Shown here piece by piece: positions 27,501-42,500 of a stretch of 64,000 bases of DNA. The notes under the pieces were generated by a model. It made no database searches and had not been told where the DNA came from. It was given only the letters and a program-made list of their open reading frames with translations. Numbering within the stretch: position 1 is the first letter of the stretch; each line of letters opens with the position of its first letter. Source of the stretch: Petrolisthes cinctipes (Eukaryota > Arthropoda > Malacostraca > Decapoda > Porcellanidae); assembly GCA_033782935.1 (NCBI GenBank), contig JAWQEG010001359.1:682001-746000 (forward strand), written 5' to 3'. The position numbers and the translations under genes were made by a program.

Positions 27501-30500
27501 CCCAAAATATCGAATTTTCGGGTGTTTTGAGCTTGAATTTGAGATATAAACGAGTACAGAAGATGCATGCACATACCAACTTTTGGGCACCGAAAAAATC
27601 GATTTTGCTTGAACATGTTTTGAGCCTATATTTTGAAAACATTCTAGCACTGAGTAGGCATGTACAGATCGCTTCTGGGACCCAAAAATATCGAATTTTC
27701 GGGTGTTTAGGTCCTGAATTTGAGATATAAACGGGTACAGAAGATGCATGCATATATCGACTTTTGGGCACCTAAAAGATCGATTTTCAGTATGTTTTTG
27801 GCCTGTATTTTGAAAATACTCTAACACGGAGTAGGCATGTACAGATCGCTTCTGGGACCCCTAAATATCGAATTTTCGGGTGTTTTGGGCCTGAATTTGA
27901 GATATCGACTATTTGGCACCTAAAATATCGATTTTTAGCATGTTTTTAGCCTATATTTTGAAAATATTCTAGCACTGAGTAGGCATGTACAGATTGCTTC
28001 TGGGACCCCAAAATATTGAATTTTCGGGTGTTTTGAGCCTGAATTTGAGATATAAACGGGTACAGAAGATACATGCACATATCGACTTTGGGCATCTAAA
28101 ATATCGATTTTCAGCATGTTTTGGTCATGTATTTTGAAAATACTGTAACACGGAGTAGGCATGTACAGATCGCTTCTGGGACCCCAAAATATCGAATTTT
28201 CGGGTGTTTTGAGCCTAAATTTGAGATATAAACGGGTACTGAGGGTACTTATCGACTTTTGGGCACCTAAAACATCGATTTTGAGCATGTTTTGGGCCTG
28301 TATTTTGAAAATACTCTAACACTAAGTAGGCATGTACAGATCGCTTCTGGGACCCCTAAATATCGAATTTTCGGGTGTTTTGGGCCTTAATTTGATATAT
28401 CGACTTTTTGGCACCTAATATATCGATTTTTAGCATGTTTTTAGCCTATATTTTGAAAAAATTCTAGCACTGAGTAGGCATGTACAGATCGCTTCCGGGA
28501 CCCTAAAATATCGAATTTTCGGGTGTTTTGGGCCTGAATTTGAGATATCGCCTTTACGCTCCTAAAATATCGATTTTTAGCATGTTCTTAGCCTATATTT
28601 TGAAAATATTCTAGCACTGAGTAGGCATGTACCGATCGCTTCTGGGACCCCAATATATCGAATTTTCGGGTGTTTTAAGCCTGAATTTGAGATATAAACG
28701 AGTACAGAAGATGCATGCACATATCGACTTTTGGGCACCTAAAATATCGATTTTGAGCATGTTTTGAGCCTATATTTTGAAAACATTCTAGCACTGAGTA
28801 GGCATGTACAGATCGCTTCTGGGACCCCAAAATATTGAATTTTCGGGTGTTTTGAGCCTGAATTTGAGATATAAACGGGTACAGAAGATACATGCACATA
28901 TCGACTTTGGGCATCTAAAATATCGATTTTCAGCATGTTTTGGTCATGTATTTTGAAAATACTCTAACACGGAGTAGGCATGTACAGATCGCTTCTGGGA
29001 CCCCAAAATATCGAATTTTCGGGTGTTTTGAGCCTGAATTTGAGATATAAACGGGTACTGAGGGTACTTATCGACTTTTTGGCACCTAAAACATCGATTT
29101 TGAGCATGTTTTGGGCCTGTATTTTGAAAATACTCTAACACTAAGTAGGCATGTACAGATCGCTTCTGGGACCCCTAAATATCGAATTTTCGGGTGTTTT
29201 GGGCCTTAATTTGATATATCGACTTTTTGGCACCTAATATATCGATTTTTAGCATGTTTTTAGCCTATATTTTGAAAAAAATTCTAGCACTGAGTAGGCA
29301 TGTACAGATCGCTTCTGGGACCCCAATATATCGAATTTTCGGGTGTTTTAAGCCTGAATTTGAGATATAAACGAGTACAGAAGATGCATGCACATATCGA
29401 CTTTTGGGCACCTAAAATATCGATTTTGAGCATGTTTTTAGCCTATATTTTGAAAACATTCTAGCACTGAGTAGGCATGTACAGATTGCTTCTGGGACCC
29501 CAAAATATTGAATTTTTGGGTGTTTTGAGCCTGAATTTTAGATATAAACGGGTACAGAAGATACATGCACATATTGACTTAGGGCATCTAAATTATCGAT
29601 TTTCAGCATGTTTTTGGCCTGTATTTTGAAAATACTCTAACACGGAGTAGGCATGTACAGATCACTTCTGGGACCCCAAAATATCGAATTTTCGGGTGTT
29701 TTGGGCCTGAATTTGAGATATCGCCTTTAAGCACCTAAAATATCGATTTTTAGCATGTTTTTAGCCTATATTTTGAAAATATTCTAGCACTGAGTAGGCA
29801 TGTACAGATTGCTTCTGGGACCCCAAAATATTGAATTTTCGGGTGTTTTGAGCGTAAATTTGAGATATAAACAGGTACAGTAGATACATGCGCATATCGA
29901 CTTTTGGGCACCTAAAAGATCGATTTTCAGTATGTTTTTGGCCTGTATTTTGAAAATACTCTAACACCGAGTAGGCATGTACAGATCGCTTCTTGACCCC
30001 TAAATATAGAATTTTCGGGTGTTTTGGGCCTTAATTTGAGATATCGCCTTTACGCACCTAAAATATCGATTTTTAGCATGTTTTGAGCCTATATTTTGAA
30101 AATATTCTAGTACTGAGTAGGCATGTACAGATCGCTTCTGGGTCCCCAAAATATCGAATTTTCGGGTGTTTTGAGCCTGAATTTGAGATATAAACGAGTA
30201 CAGAAGAGGCATGCTCATATCGACTTTTGGGCACCTAAAAGATCGATTTTGAGCATGTTTTGAGCCTATATTTTGAAAACATTCTAGCACTGACTAGGCA
30301 TGTACAGATCGCTTCTGGGATCCCAAAATATCGAATTTTCGGGTGTTTTGAGCCTGAATTTGAGATATAAACGAGTATAGAAGATGCATACACATAATGA
30401 CTTTGGGCACCAAAAATATCGATTTTGAGCATGTTTTGGGCCTGAATTTTGAAAATACTCTAACACGGAATAGGCATGTACAGATCGCTTCTGGGACCCC

Positions 30501-33500
30501 AAAATATCGAATTTTCGGGTGTTTTGGGCCTGAATTCGAGATATCGCCTATACGCACCTAAAATATCGATTTTTAGCATGTTTTGAGCATATATTTTGAA
30601 AATATTCAAGCACCGTGTAGGCATGTACAGATCGATTCTGGGACCCCAAAATATCGAATTTTCGGGTGTTTTGAGCTTGAATTTGAGATATAAACGAGTA
30701 CAGAAGATGCATGCACATACCAACTTTTGGGCACCGAAAAAATCGATTTTGCTTGAACATGTTTTGAGCCTATATTTTGAAAACATTCTAGCACTGAGTA
30801 GGCATGTACAGATCGCTTCTGGGACCCAAAAATATCGAATTTTCGGGTGTTTAGGTCCTGAATTTGAGATATAAACGGGTACAGAAGATGCATGCATATA
30901 TCGACTTTTGGGCACCTAAAAGATCGATTTTCAGTATGTTTTTGGCCTGTATTTTGAAAATACTCTAACACGGAGTAGGCATGTACAGATCGCTTCTGGG
31001 ACCCCTAAATATCGAATTTTCGGGTGTTTTGGGCCTGAATTTGAGATATCGACTATTTGGCACCTAAAATATCGATTTTTAGCATGTTTTTAGCCTATAT
31101 TTTGAAAATATTCTAGCACTGAGTAGGCATGTACAGATTGCTTCTGGGACCCCAAAATATTGAATTTTCGGGTGTTTTGAGCCTGAATTTGAGATATAAA
31201 CGGGTACAGAAGATACATGCACATATCGACTTTGGGCATCTAAAATATCGATTTTCAGCATGTTTTGGTCATGTATTTTGAAAATACTGTAACACGGAGT
31301 AGGCATGTACAGATCGCTTCTGGGACCCCAAAATATCGAATTTTCGGGTGTTTTGAGCCTAAATTTGAGATATAAACGGGTACTGAGGGTACTTATCGAC
31401 TTTTGGGCACCTAAAACATCGATTTTGAGCATGTTTTGGGCCTGTATTTTGAAAATACTCTAACACTAAGTAGGCATGTACAGATCGCTTCTGGGACCCC
31501 TAAATATCGAATTTTCGGGTGTTTTGGGCCTTAATTTGATATATCGACTTTTTGGCACCTAATATATCGATTTTTAGCATGTTTTTAGCCTATATTTTGA
31601 AAAAATTCTAGCACTGAGTAGGCATGTACAGATCGCTTCCGGGACCCTAAAATATCGAATTTTCGGGTGTTTTGGGCCTGAATTTGAGATATCGCCTTTA
31701 CGCTCCTAAAATATCGATTTTTAGCATGTTCTTAGCCTATATTTTGAAAATATTCTAGCACTGAGTAGGCATGTACCGATCGCTTCTGGGACCCCAATAT
31801 ATCGAATTTTCGGGTGTTTTAAGCCTGAATTTGAGATATAAACGAGTACAGAAGATGCATGCACATATCGACTTTTGGGCACCTAAAATATCGATTTTGA
31901 GCATGTTTTGAGCCTATATTTTGAAAACATTCTAGCACTGAGTAGGCATGTACAGATCGCTTCTGGGACCCCAAAATATTGAATTTTCGGGTGTTTTGAG
32001 CCTGAATTTGAGATATAAACGGGTACAGAAGATACATGCACATATCGACTTTGGGCATCTAAAATATCGATTTTCAGCATGTTTTGGTCATGTATTTTGA
32101 AAATACTCTAACACGGAGTAGGCATGTACAGATCGCTTCTGGGACCCCAAAATATCGAATTTTCGGGTGTTTTGAGCCTGAATTTGAGATATAAACGGGT
32201 ACTGAGGGTACTTATCGACTTTTTGGCACCTAAAACATCGATTTTGAGCATGTTTTGGGCCTGTATTTTGAAAATACTCTAACACTAAGTAGGCATGTAC
32301 AGATCGCTTCTGGGACCCCTAAATATCGAATTTTCGGGTGTTTTGGGCCTTAATTTGATATATCGACTTTTTGGCACCTAATATATCGATTTTTAGCATG
32401 TTTTTAGCCTATATTTTGAAAAAAATTCTAGCACTGAGTAGGCATGTACAGATCGCTTCTGGGACCCCAATATATCGAATTTTCGGGTGTTTTAAGCCTG
32501 AATTTGAGATATAAACGAGTACAGAAGATGCATGCACATATCGACTTTTGGGCACCTAAAATATCGATTTTGAGCATGTTTTTAGCCTATATTTTGAAAA
32601 CATTCTAGCACTGAGTAGGCATGTACAGATTGCTTCTGGGACCCCAAAATATTGAATTTTTGGGTGTTTTGAGCCTGAATTTTAGATATAAACGGGTACA
32701 GAAGATACATGCACATATTGACTTAGGGCATCTAAATTATCGATTTTCAGCATGTTTTTGGCCTGTATTTTGAAAATACTCTAACACGGAGTAGGCATGT
32801 ACAGATCACTTCTGGGACCCCAAAATATCGAATTTTCGGGTGTTTTGGGCCTGAATTTGAGATATCGCCTTTAAGCACCTAAAATATCGATTTTTAGCAT
32901 GTTTTTAGCCTATATTTTGAAAATATTCTAGCACTGAGTAGGCATGTACAGATTGCTTCTGGGACCCCAAAATATTGAATTTTCGGGTGTTTTGAGCGTA
33001 AATTTGAGATATAAACAGGTACAGTAGATACATGCGCATATCGACTTTTGGGCACCTAAAAGATCGATTTTCAGTATGTTTTTGGCCTGTATTTTGAAAA
33101 TACTCTAACACCGAGTAGGCATGTACAGATCGCTTCTTGACCCCTAAATATAGAATTTTCGGGTGTTTTGGGCCTTAATTTGAGATATCGCCTTTACGCA
33201 CCTAAAATATCGATTTTTAGCATGTTTTGAGCCTATATTTTGAAAATATTCTAGTACTGAGTAGGCATGTACAGATCGCTTCTGGGTCCCCAAAATATCG
33301 AATTTTCGGGTGTTTTGAGCCTGAATTTGAGATATAAACGAGTACAGAAGAGGCATGCTCATATCGACTTTTGGGCACCTAAAAGATCGATTTTGAGCAT
33401 GTTTTGAGCCTATATTTTGAAAACATTCTAGCACTGACTAGGCATGTACAGATCGCTTCTGGGATCCCAAAATATCGAATTTTCGGGTGTTTTGAGCCTG

Positions 33501-36500
33501 AATTTGAGATATAAACGAGTATAGAAGATGCATACACATAATGACTTTGGGCACCAAAAATATCGATTTTGAGCATGTTTTGGGCCTGAATTTTGAAAAT
33601 ACTCTAACACGGAATAGGCATGTACAGATCGCTTCTGGGACCCCAAAATATCGAATTTTCGGGTGTTTTGGGCCTGAATTCGAGATATCGCCTATACGCA
33701 CCTAAAATATCGATTTTTAGCATGTTTTGAGCATATATTTTGAAAATATTCAAGCACCGTGTAGGCATGTACAGATCGATTCTGGGACCCCAAAATATCG
33801 AATTTTCGGGTGTTTTGAGCTTGAATTTGAGATATAAACGAGTACAGAAGATGCATGCACATACCAACTTTTGGGCACCGAAAAAATCGATTTTGCTTGA
33901 ACATGTTTTGAGCCTATATTTTGAAAACATTCTAGCACTGAGTAGGCATGTACAGATCGCTTCTGGGACCCAAAAATATCGAATTTTCGGGTGTTTAGGT
34001 CCTGAATTTGAGATATAAACGGGTACAGAAGATGCATGCATATATCGACTTTTGGGCACCTAAAAGATCGATTTTCAGTATGTTTTTGGCCTGTATTTTG
34101 AAAATACTCTAACACGGAGTAGGCATGTACAGATCGCTTCTGGGACCCCTAAATATCGAATTTTCGGGTGTTTTGGGCCTGAATTTGAGATATCGACTAT
34201 TTGGCACCTAAAATATCGATTTTTAGCATGTTTTTAGCCTATATTTTGAAAATATTCTAGCACTGAGTAGGCATGTACAGATTGCTTCTGGGACCCCAAA
34301 ATATTGAATTTTCGGGTGTTTTGAGCCTGAATTTGAGATATAAACGGGTACAGAAGATACATGCACATATCGACTTTGGGCATCTAAAATATCGATTTTC
34401 AGCATGTTTTGGTCATGTATTTTGAAAATACTGTAACACGGAGTAGGCATGTACAGATCGCTTCTGGGACCCCAAAATATCGAATTTTCGGGTGTTTTGA
34501 GCCTAAATTTGAGATATAAACGGGTACTGAGGGTACTTATCGACTTTTGGGCACCTAAAACATCGATTTTGAGCATGTTTTGGGCCTGTATTTTGAAAAT
34601 ACTCTAACACTAAGTAGGCATGTACAGATCGCTTCTGGGACCCCTAAATATCGAATTTTCGGGTGTTTTGGGCCTTAATTTGATATATCGACTTTTTGGC
34701 ACCTAATATATCGATTTTTAGCATGTTTTTAGCCTATATTTTGAAAAAATTCTAGCACTGAGTAGGCATGTACAGATCGCTTCTGGGACCCTAAAATATC
34801 GAATTTTCGGGTGTTTTGGGCCTGAATTTGAGATATCGCCTTTACGCTCCTAAAATATCGATTTTTAGCATGTTCTTAGCCTATATTTTGAAAATATTCT
34901 AGCACTGAGTAGGCATGTACCGATCGCTTCTGGGACCCCAATATATCGAATTTTCGGGTGTTTTAAGCCTGAATTTGAGATATAAACGAGTACAGAAGAT
35001 GCATGCACATATCGACTTTTGGGCACCTAAAATATCGATTTTGAGCATGTTTTTAGCCTATATTTTGAAAACATTCTAGCACTGAGTAGGCATGTACAGA
35101 TTGCTTCTGGGACCCCAAAATATTGAATTTTTGGGTGTTTTGAGCCTGAATTTTAGATATAAAAGGGTACAGAAGATACATGCACATATTGACTTAGGGC
35201 ATCTAAATTATCGATTTTCAGCATGTTTTGGGCCTGTATTTTGAAAATACTCTAACACGGAGTAGGCATGTACAGATCACTTCTGGGACCCCAAAATATC
35301 GAATTTTCGGGTGTTTTGGGCCTGAATTTGAGATATCGCCTTTACGCACCTAAAATATCGATTTTTAGCATGTTTTTAGCCTATATTTTGAAAATATTCT
35401 AGCACTGAGTAGGCATGTACAGATTGCTTCTGGGACCCCAAAATATTGAATTTTCGGGTGTTTTGAGCCTAAATTTGAGATATAAACAGGTACAGTAGAT
35501 ACATGCGCATATCGACTTTTGGGCACCTAAAAGATCGATTTTCAGTATGTTTTTGGCCTGTATTTTGAAAATACTCTAACACCGAGTAGGCATGTACAGA
35601 TCGCTTCTTGACCCCTAAATATAGAATTTTCGGGTGTTTTGGGCCTTAATTTGAGATATCGCCTTTACGCACCTAAAATATCGATTTTTAGCATGTTTTG
35701 AGCTTATATTTTGAAAATATTCTAGTACTGAGTAGGCATGTACAGATCGCTTCTGGGACCCCAAAATATCGAATTTTCGGGTGTTTTGAGCCTGAATTTG
35801 AGATATAAACGAGTACAGAAGAGGCATGCTCATATCGACTTTTGGGCACCTAAAAGATCGATTTTGAGCATGTTTTGAGCCTATATTTTGAAAACATTCT
35901 AGCACTGCGTAGGCATGTACAGATCACTTCTGGGATCCCAAAATATCGAATTTTCGGGTGTTTTGAGCCTGAATTTGAGATATAAACGAGTATAGAAGAT
36001 GCATACACATAATGACTTTGGGCACCAAAAATATCGATTTTGAGCATGTTTTGGGCCTGAATTTTGAAAATACTCTAACACGGAATAGGCATGTACAGAT
36101 CGCTTCTGGGACCCCAAAATATCGAATTTTCGGGTGTTTTGGGCCTGAATTTGAGATATCGCCTATACGCACCTAAAATATCGATTTTTAGCATGTTTTG
36201 AGCATATATTTTGAAAATATTCAAGCACTGTGTAGGCATGTACAGATCGATTCTGGGACCCCAAAATATCGAATTTTCGGGTGTTTTGAGCTTGAATTTG
36301 AGATATAAACGAGTACAGAATATGCATGCACATACCAACTTTTGGGCACCGAAAAAATCGATTTTGCTTGAACATGTTTTGAGCCTATATTTTGAAAACA
36401 TTCTAGCACTGAGTAGGCATGTACAGATCGCTTCTGGGACCCAAAAATATCGAATTTTCGGGTGTTTAGGTCCTGAATTTGAGATATAAACGGGTACAGA

Positions 36501-39500
36501 AGATGCATGCATATATCGACTTTTGGGCACCTAAAAGATCGATTTTCAGTATGTTTTTGGCCTGTATTTTGAAAATACTCTAACACGGAGTAGGCATGTA
36601 CAGATCGCTTCTGGGACCCCTAAATATCGAATTTTCGGGTGTTTTGGGCCTGAATTTGAGATATCGACTATTTGGCACCTAAAATATCGATTTTTAGCAT
36701 GTTTTTAGCCTATATTTTGAAAATATTCTAGCACAGAGTAGGCATGTACAGATCACTTCTGGGACCCCAAAATATCGAATTTTCGGGTGTTTTGGGCCTG
36801 AATTTGAGATATCGCCTTTACGCTCCTAAAATATCGATTTTTAGCATGTTCTTAGCCTATATTTTGAAAATATTCTAGCACTGAGTAGGCATGTACCGAT
36901 CGCTTCTGGGACCCCAATATATCGAATTTTCGGGTGTTTTAAGCCTGAATTTGAGATATAAACGGGTACAGAAGATACATGCACATATCGACTTTGGGCA
37001 TCTAAAATATCGATTTTCAGCATGTTTTGGTCATGTATTTTGAAAATACTGTAACACGGAGTAGGCCTGTACAGATCGCTTCTGGGACCCCAAAATATCG
37101 AATTTTCGGGTGTTTTGAGCCTAAATTTGAGATATAAACGGGTACTGAGGGTACTTATCGACTTTTGGGCACCTAAAACATCGAATTTGAGCATGTTTTG
37201 GGCCTGTATTTTGAAAATACTCTAACACTAAGTAGGCATGTACAGATCGCTTCTGGGACCCCTAAATATCGAATTTTCGGGTGTTTTGGGCCTTAATTTG
37301 ATATATCGACTTTTTGGCACCTAATATATCGATTTTTAGCATGTTTTTAGCCTATATTTTGAAAAAATTCTAGCACTGAGTAGGCATGTACAGATCGCTT
37401 CTGGGACCCTAAAATATCGAATTTTCGGGTGTTTTGGGCCTGAATTTGAGATATCGCCTTTACGCTCCTAAAATATCGATTTTTAGCATGTTCTTAGCCT
37501 ATATTTTGAAAATATTCTAGCACTGAGTAGGCATGTACCGATCGCTTCTGGGACCCCAATATATCGAATTTTCGGGTGTTTTAAGCCTGAATTTGAGATA
37601 TAAACGAGTACAGAAGATGCATGCACATATCGACTTTTGGGCACCTAAAATATCGATTTTGAGCATGTTTTTAGCCTATATTTTGAAAACATTCTAGCAC
37701 TGAGTAGGCATGTACAGATTGCTTCTGGGACCCCAAAATATTGAATTTTTGGGTGTTTTGAGCCTGAATTTTAGATATAAACGGGTACAGAAGATACATG
37801 CACATATTGACTTAGGGCATCTAAATTATCGATTTTCAGCATGTTTTGGGCCTGTATTTTGAAAATACTCTAACACGGAGTAGGCATGTACAGATCACTT
37901 CTGGGACCCCAAAATATCGAATTTTCGGGTGTTTTGGGCCTGAATTTGAGATATCGCCTTTACGCACCTAAAATATCGATTTTTAGCATGTTTTTAGCCT
38001 ATATTTTGAAAATATTCTAGCACTGAGTAGGCATGTACAGATTGCTTCTGGGACCCCAAAATATTGAATTTTCGGGTGTTTTGAGCCTAAATTTGAGATA
38101 TAAACAGGTACAGTAGATACAAGCGCATATCGACTTTTGGGCACCTAAAAGATCGATTTTCAGTATGTTTTTGGCCTGTATTTTGAAAATACTCTAACAC
38201 CGAGTAGGCATGTACAGATCGCTTCTTGACCCCTAAATATAGAATTTTCGGGTGTTTTGGGCCTTAATTTGAGATATCGCCTTTACGCACCTAAAATATC
38301 GATTTTTAGCATGTTTTGAGCCTATATTTTGAAAATATTCTAGTACTGAGTAGGCATGTACAGATCGCTTCTGGGACCCCAAAATATCGAATTTTCGGGT
38401 GTTTTGAGCCTGAATTTGAGATATAAACGAGTACAGAAGAGGCATGCTCATATCGACTTTTGGGCACCTAAAAGATCGATTTTGAGCATGTTTTGAGCCT
38501 ATATTTTGAAAACATTCTAGCACTGCGTAGGCATGTACAGATCACTTCTGGGATCCCAAAATATCGAATTTTCGGGTGTTTTGAGCCTGAATTTGAGATA
38601 TAAACGAGTATAGAAGATGCATACACATAATGACTTTGGGCACCAAAAATATCGATTTTGAGCATGTTTTGGGCCTGAATTTTGAAAATACTCTAACACG
38701 GAATAGGCATGTACAGATCGCTTCTGGGACCCCAAAATATCGAATTTTCGGGTGTTTTGGGCCTGAATTTGAGATATCGCCTATACGCACCTAAAATATC
38801 GATTTTTAGCATGTTTTGAGCATATATTTTGAAAATATTCAAGCACTGTGTAGGCATGTACAGATCGATTCTGGGACCCCAAAATATCGAATTTTCGGGT
38901 GTTCTGAGCTTGAATTTGAGATATAAACGAGTACAGAATATGCATGCACATACCAACTTTTGGGCACCGAAAAAATCGATTTTGCTTGAACATGTTTTGA
39001 GCCTATATTTTGAAAACATTCTAGCACTGAGTAGGCATGTACAGATCGCTTCTGGGACCCAAAAATATCGAATTTTCGGGTGTTTAGGTCCTGAATTTGA
39101 GATATAAACGGGTACAGAAGATGCATGCATATATCGACTTTTGGGCACCTAAAAGATCGATTTTCAGTATGTTTTTGGCCTGTATTTTGAAAATACTCTA
39201 ACACGGAGTAGGCATGTACAGATCGCTTCTGGGACCCCTAAATATCGAATTTTCGGGTGTTTTGGGCCTGAATTTGAGATATCGACTATTTGGCACCTAA
39301 AATATCGATTTTTAGCATGTTTTTAGCCTATATTTTGAAAATATTCTAGCACAGAGTAGGCATGTACAGATCACTTCTGGGACCCCAAAATATCGAATTT
39401 TCGGGTGTTTTGGGCCTGAATTTGAGATATCGCCTTTACGCTCCTAAAATATCGATTTTTAGCATGTTCTTAGCCTATATTTTGAAAATATTCTAGCACT

Positions 39501-42500
39501 GAGTAGGCATGTACCGATCGCTTCTGGGACCCCAATATATCGAATTTTCGGGTGTTTTAAGCCTGAATTTGAGATATAAACGGGTACAGAAGATACATGC
39601 ACATATCGACTTTGGGCATCTAAAATATCGATTTTCAGCATGTTTTGGTCATGTATTTTGAAAATACTGTAACACGGAGTAGGCCTGTACAGATCGCTTC
39701 TGGGACCCCAAAATATCGAATTTTCGGGTGTTTTGAGCCTAAATTTGAGATATAAACGGGTACTGAGGGTACTTATCGACTTTTGGGCACCTAAAACATC
39801 GAATTTGAGCATGTTTTGGGCCTGTATTTTGAAAATACTCTAACACTAAGTAGGCATGTACAGATCGCTTCTGGGACCCCTAAATATCGAATTTTCGGGT
39901 GTTTTGGGCCTTAATTTGATATATCGACTTTTTGGCACCTAATATATCGATTTTTAGCATGTTTTTAGCCTATATTTTGAAAAAATTCTAGCACTGAGTA
40001 GGCATGTACAGATCGCTTCTGGGACCCTAAAATATCGAATTTTCGGGTGTTTTGGGCCTGAATTTGAGATATCGCCTTTACGCTCCTAAAATATCGATTT
40101 TTAGCATGTTCTTAGCCTATATTTTGAAAATATTCTAGCACTGAGTAGGCATGTACCGATCGCTTCTGGGACCCCAATATATCGAATTTTCGGGTGTTTT
40201 AAGCCTGAATTTGAGATATAAACGAGTACAGAAGATGCATGCACATATCGACTTTTGGGCACCTAAAATATCGATTTTGAGCATGTTTTTAGCCTATATT
40301 TTGAAAACATTCTAGCACTGAGTAGGCATGTACAGATTGCTTCTGGGACCCCAAAATATTGAATTTTTGGGTGTTTTGAGCCTGAATTTTAGATATAAAC
40401 GGGTACAGAAGATACATGCACATATTGACTTAGGGCATCTAAATTATCGATTTTCAGCATGTTTTTGGCCTGTATTTTGAAAATACTCTAACACGGAGTA
40501 GGCATGTACAGATCACTTCTGGGACCCCAAAATATCGAATTTTCGGGTGTTTTGGGCCTGAATTTGAGATATCGCCTTTACGCACCTAAAATATCGATTT
40601 TTAGCATGTTTTTAGCCTATATTTTGAAAATATTCTAGCACTGAGTAGGCATGTACAGATTGCTTCTGGGACCCCAAAATATTGAATTTTCGGGTGTTTT
40701 GAGCCTAAATTTGAGATATAAACAGGTACAGTAGATACAAGCGCATATCGACTTTTGGGCACCTAAAAGATCGATTTTCAGTATGTTTTTGGCCTGTATT
40801 TTGAAAATACTCTAACACCGAGTAGGCATGTACAGATCGCTTCTTGACCCCTAAATATAGAATTTTCGGGTGTTTTGGGCCTTAATTTGAGATATCGCCT
40901 TTACGCACCTAAAATATCGATTTTTAGCATGTTTTGAGCCTATATTTTGAAAATATTCTAGTACTGAGTAGGCATGTACAGATCGCTTCTGGGACCCCAA
41001 AATATCGAATTTTCGGGTGTTTTGAGCCTGAATTTGAGATATAAACGAGTACAGAAGAGGCATGCTCATATCGACTTTTGGGCACCTAAAAGATCGATTT
41101 TGAGCATGTTTTGAGCCTATATTTTGAAAACATTCTAGCACTGAGTAGGCATGTACAGATCACTTCTGGGATCCCAAAATATCGAATTTTCGGGTGTTTT
41201 GAGCCTGAATTTGAGATATAAACGAGTATAGAAGATGCATACACATAATGACTTTGGGCACCAAAAATATCGATTTTGAGCATGTTTTGGGCCTGAATTT
41301 TGAAAATACTCTAACACGGAATAGGCATGTACAGATCGCTTCTGGGACCCCAAAATATCGAATTTTCGGGTGTTTTGGGCCTGAATTTGAGATATCGCCT
41401 ATACGCTCCTAAAATATCGATTTTTAGCATGTTTTGAGCATATATTTTGAAAATATTCAAGCACTGTGTAGGCATGTACAGATCGATTCTGGGACCCCAA
41501 AATATCGAATTTTCGGGTGTTTTGAGCTTGAATTTGAGATATAAACGAGTACAGAAGATGCATGCACATACCAACTTTTGGGCACCGAAAAAATCGATTT
41601 TGCTTGAACATGTTTTGAGCCTATATTTTGAAAACATTCTAGCACTGAGTAGGCATGTACAGATCGCTTCTGGGACCCAAAAATATCGAATTTTCGGGTG
41701 TTTAGGTCCTGAATTTGAGATATAAACGGGTACAGAAGATGCATGCATATATCGACTTTTGGGCACCTAAAAGATCGATTTTCAGTATGTTTTTGGCCTG
41801 TATTTTGAAAATACTCTAACACGGAGTAGGCATGTACAGATCGCTTCTGGGACCCCTAAATATCGAATTTTCGGGTGTTTTGGGCCTGAATTTGAGATAT
41901 CGACTATTTGGCACCTAAAATATCGATTTTTAGCATGTTTTTAGCCTATATTTTGAAAATATTCTAGCACAGAGTAGGCATGTACAGATCACTTCTGGGA
42001 CCCCAAAATATCGAATTTTCGGGTGTTTTGGGCCTGAATTTGAGATATCGCCTTTAAGCACCTAAAATATCGATTTTTAGCATGTTTTTAGCCTATATTT
42101 TGAAAATATTCTAGCACTGAGTAGGCATGTACAGATTGCTTCTAAGACCCCAAAATATTGAATTTTCGGGTGTTTTGAGCGTAAATTTGAGATATAAACA
42201 GGTACAGTAGATACATGCGCATATCGACTTTTGGGCTCCTAAAAGATCGATTTTCAGTATGTTTTTGGCCTGTATTTTGAAAATACTCTAACACCGAGTA
42301 GGCATGTACAGATCGCTTCTGGGACCCCTAAATATCGAATTTTCGGGTGTTTTGGGCCTGAATTTGAGATATCGACTATTTGGCACCTAAAATATCGATT
42401 TTTAGCATGTTTTTAGCCTATATTTTGAAAATATTCTAGCACTGAGTAGGCATGTACAGATTGCTTCTTGGACCCCAAAATATTGAATTTTCGGGTGTTT

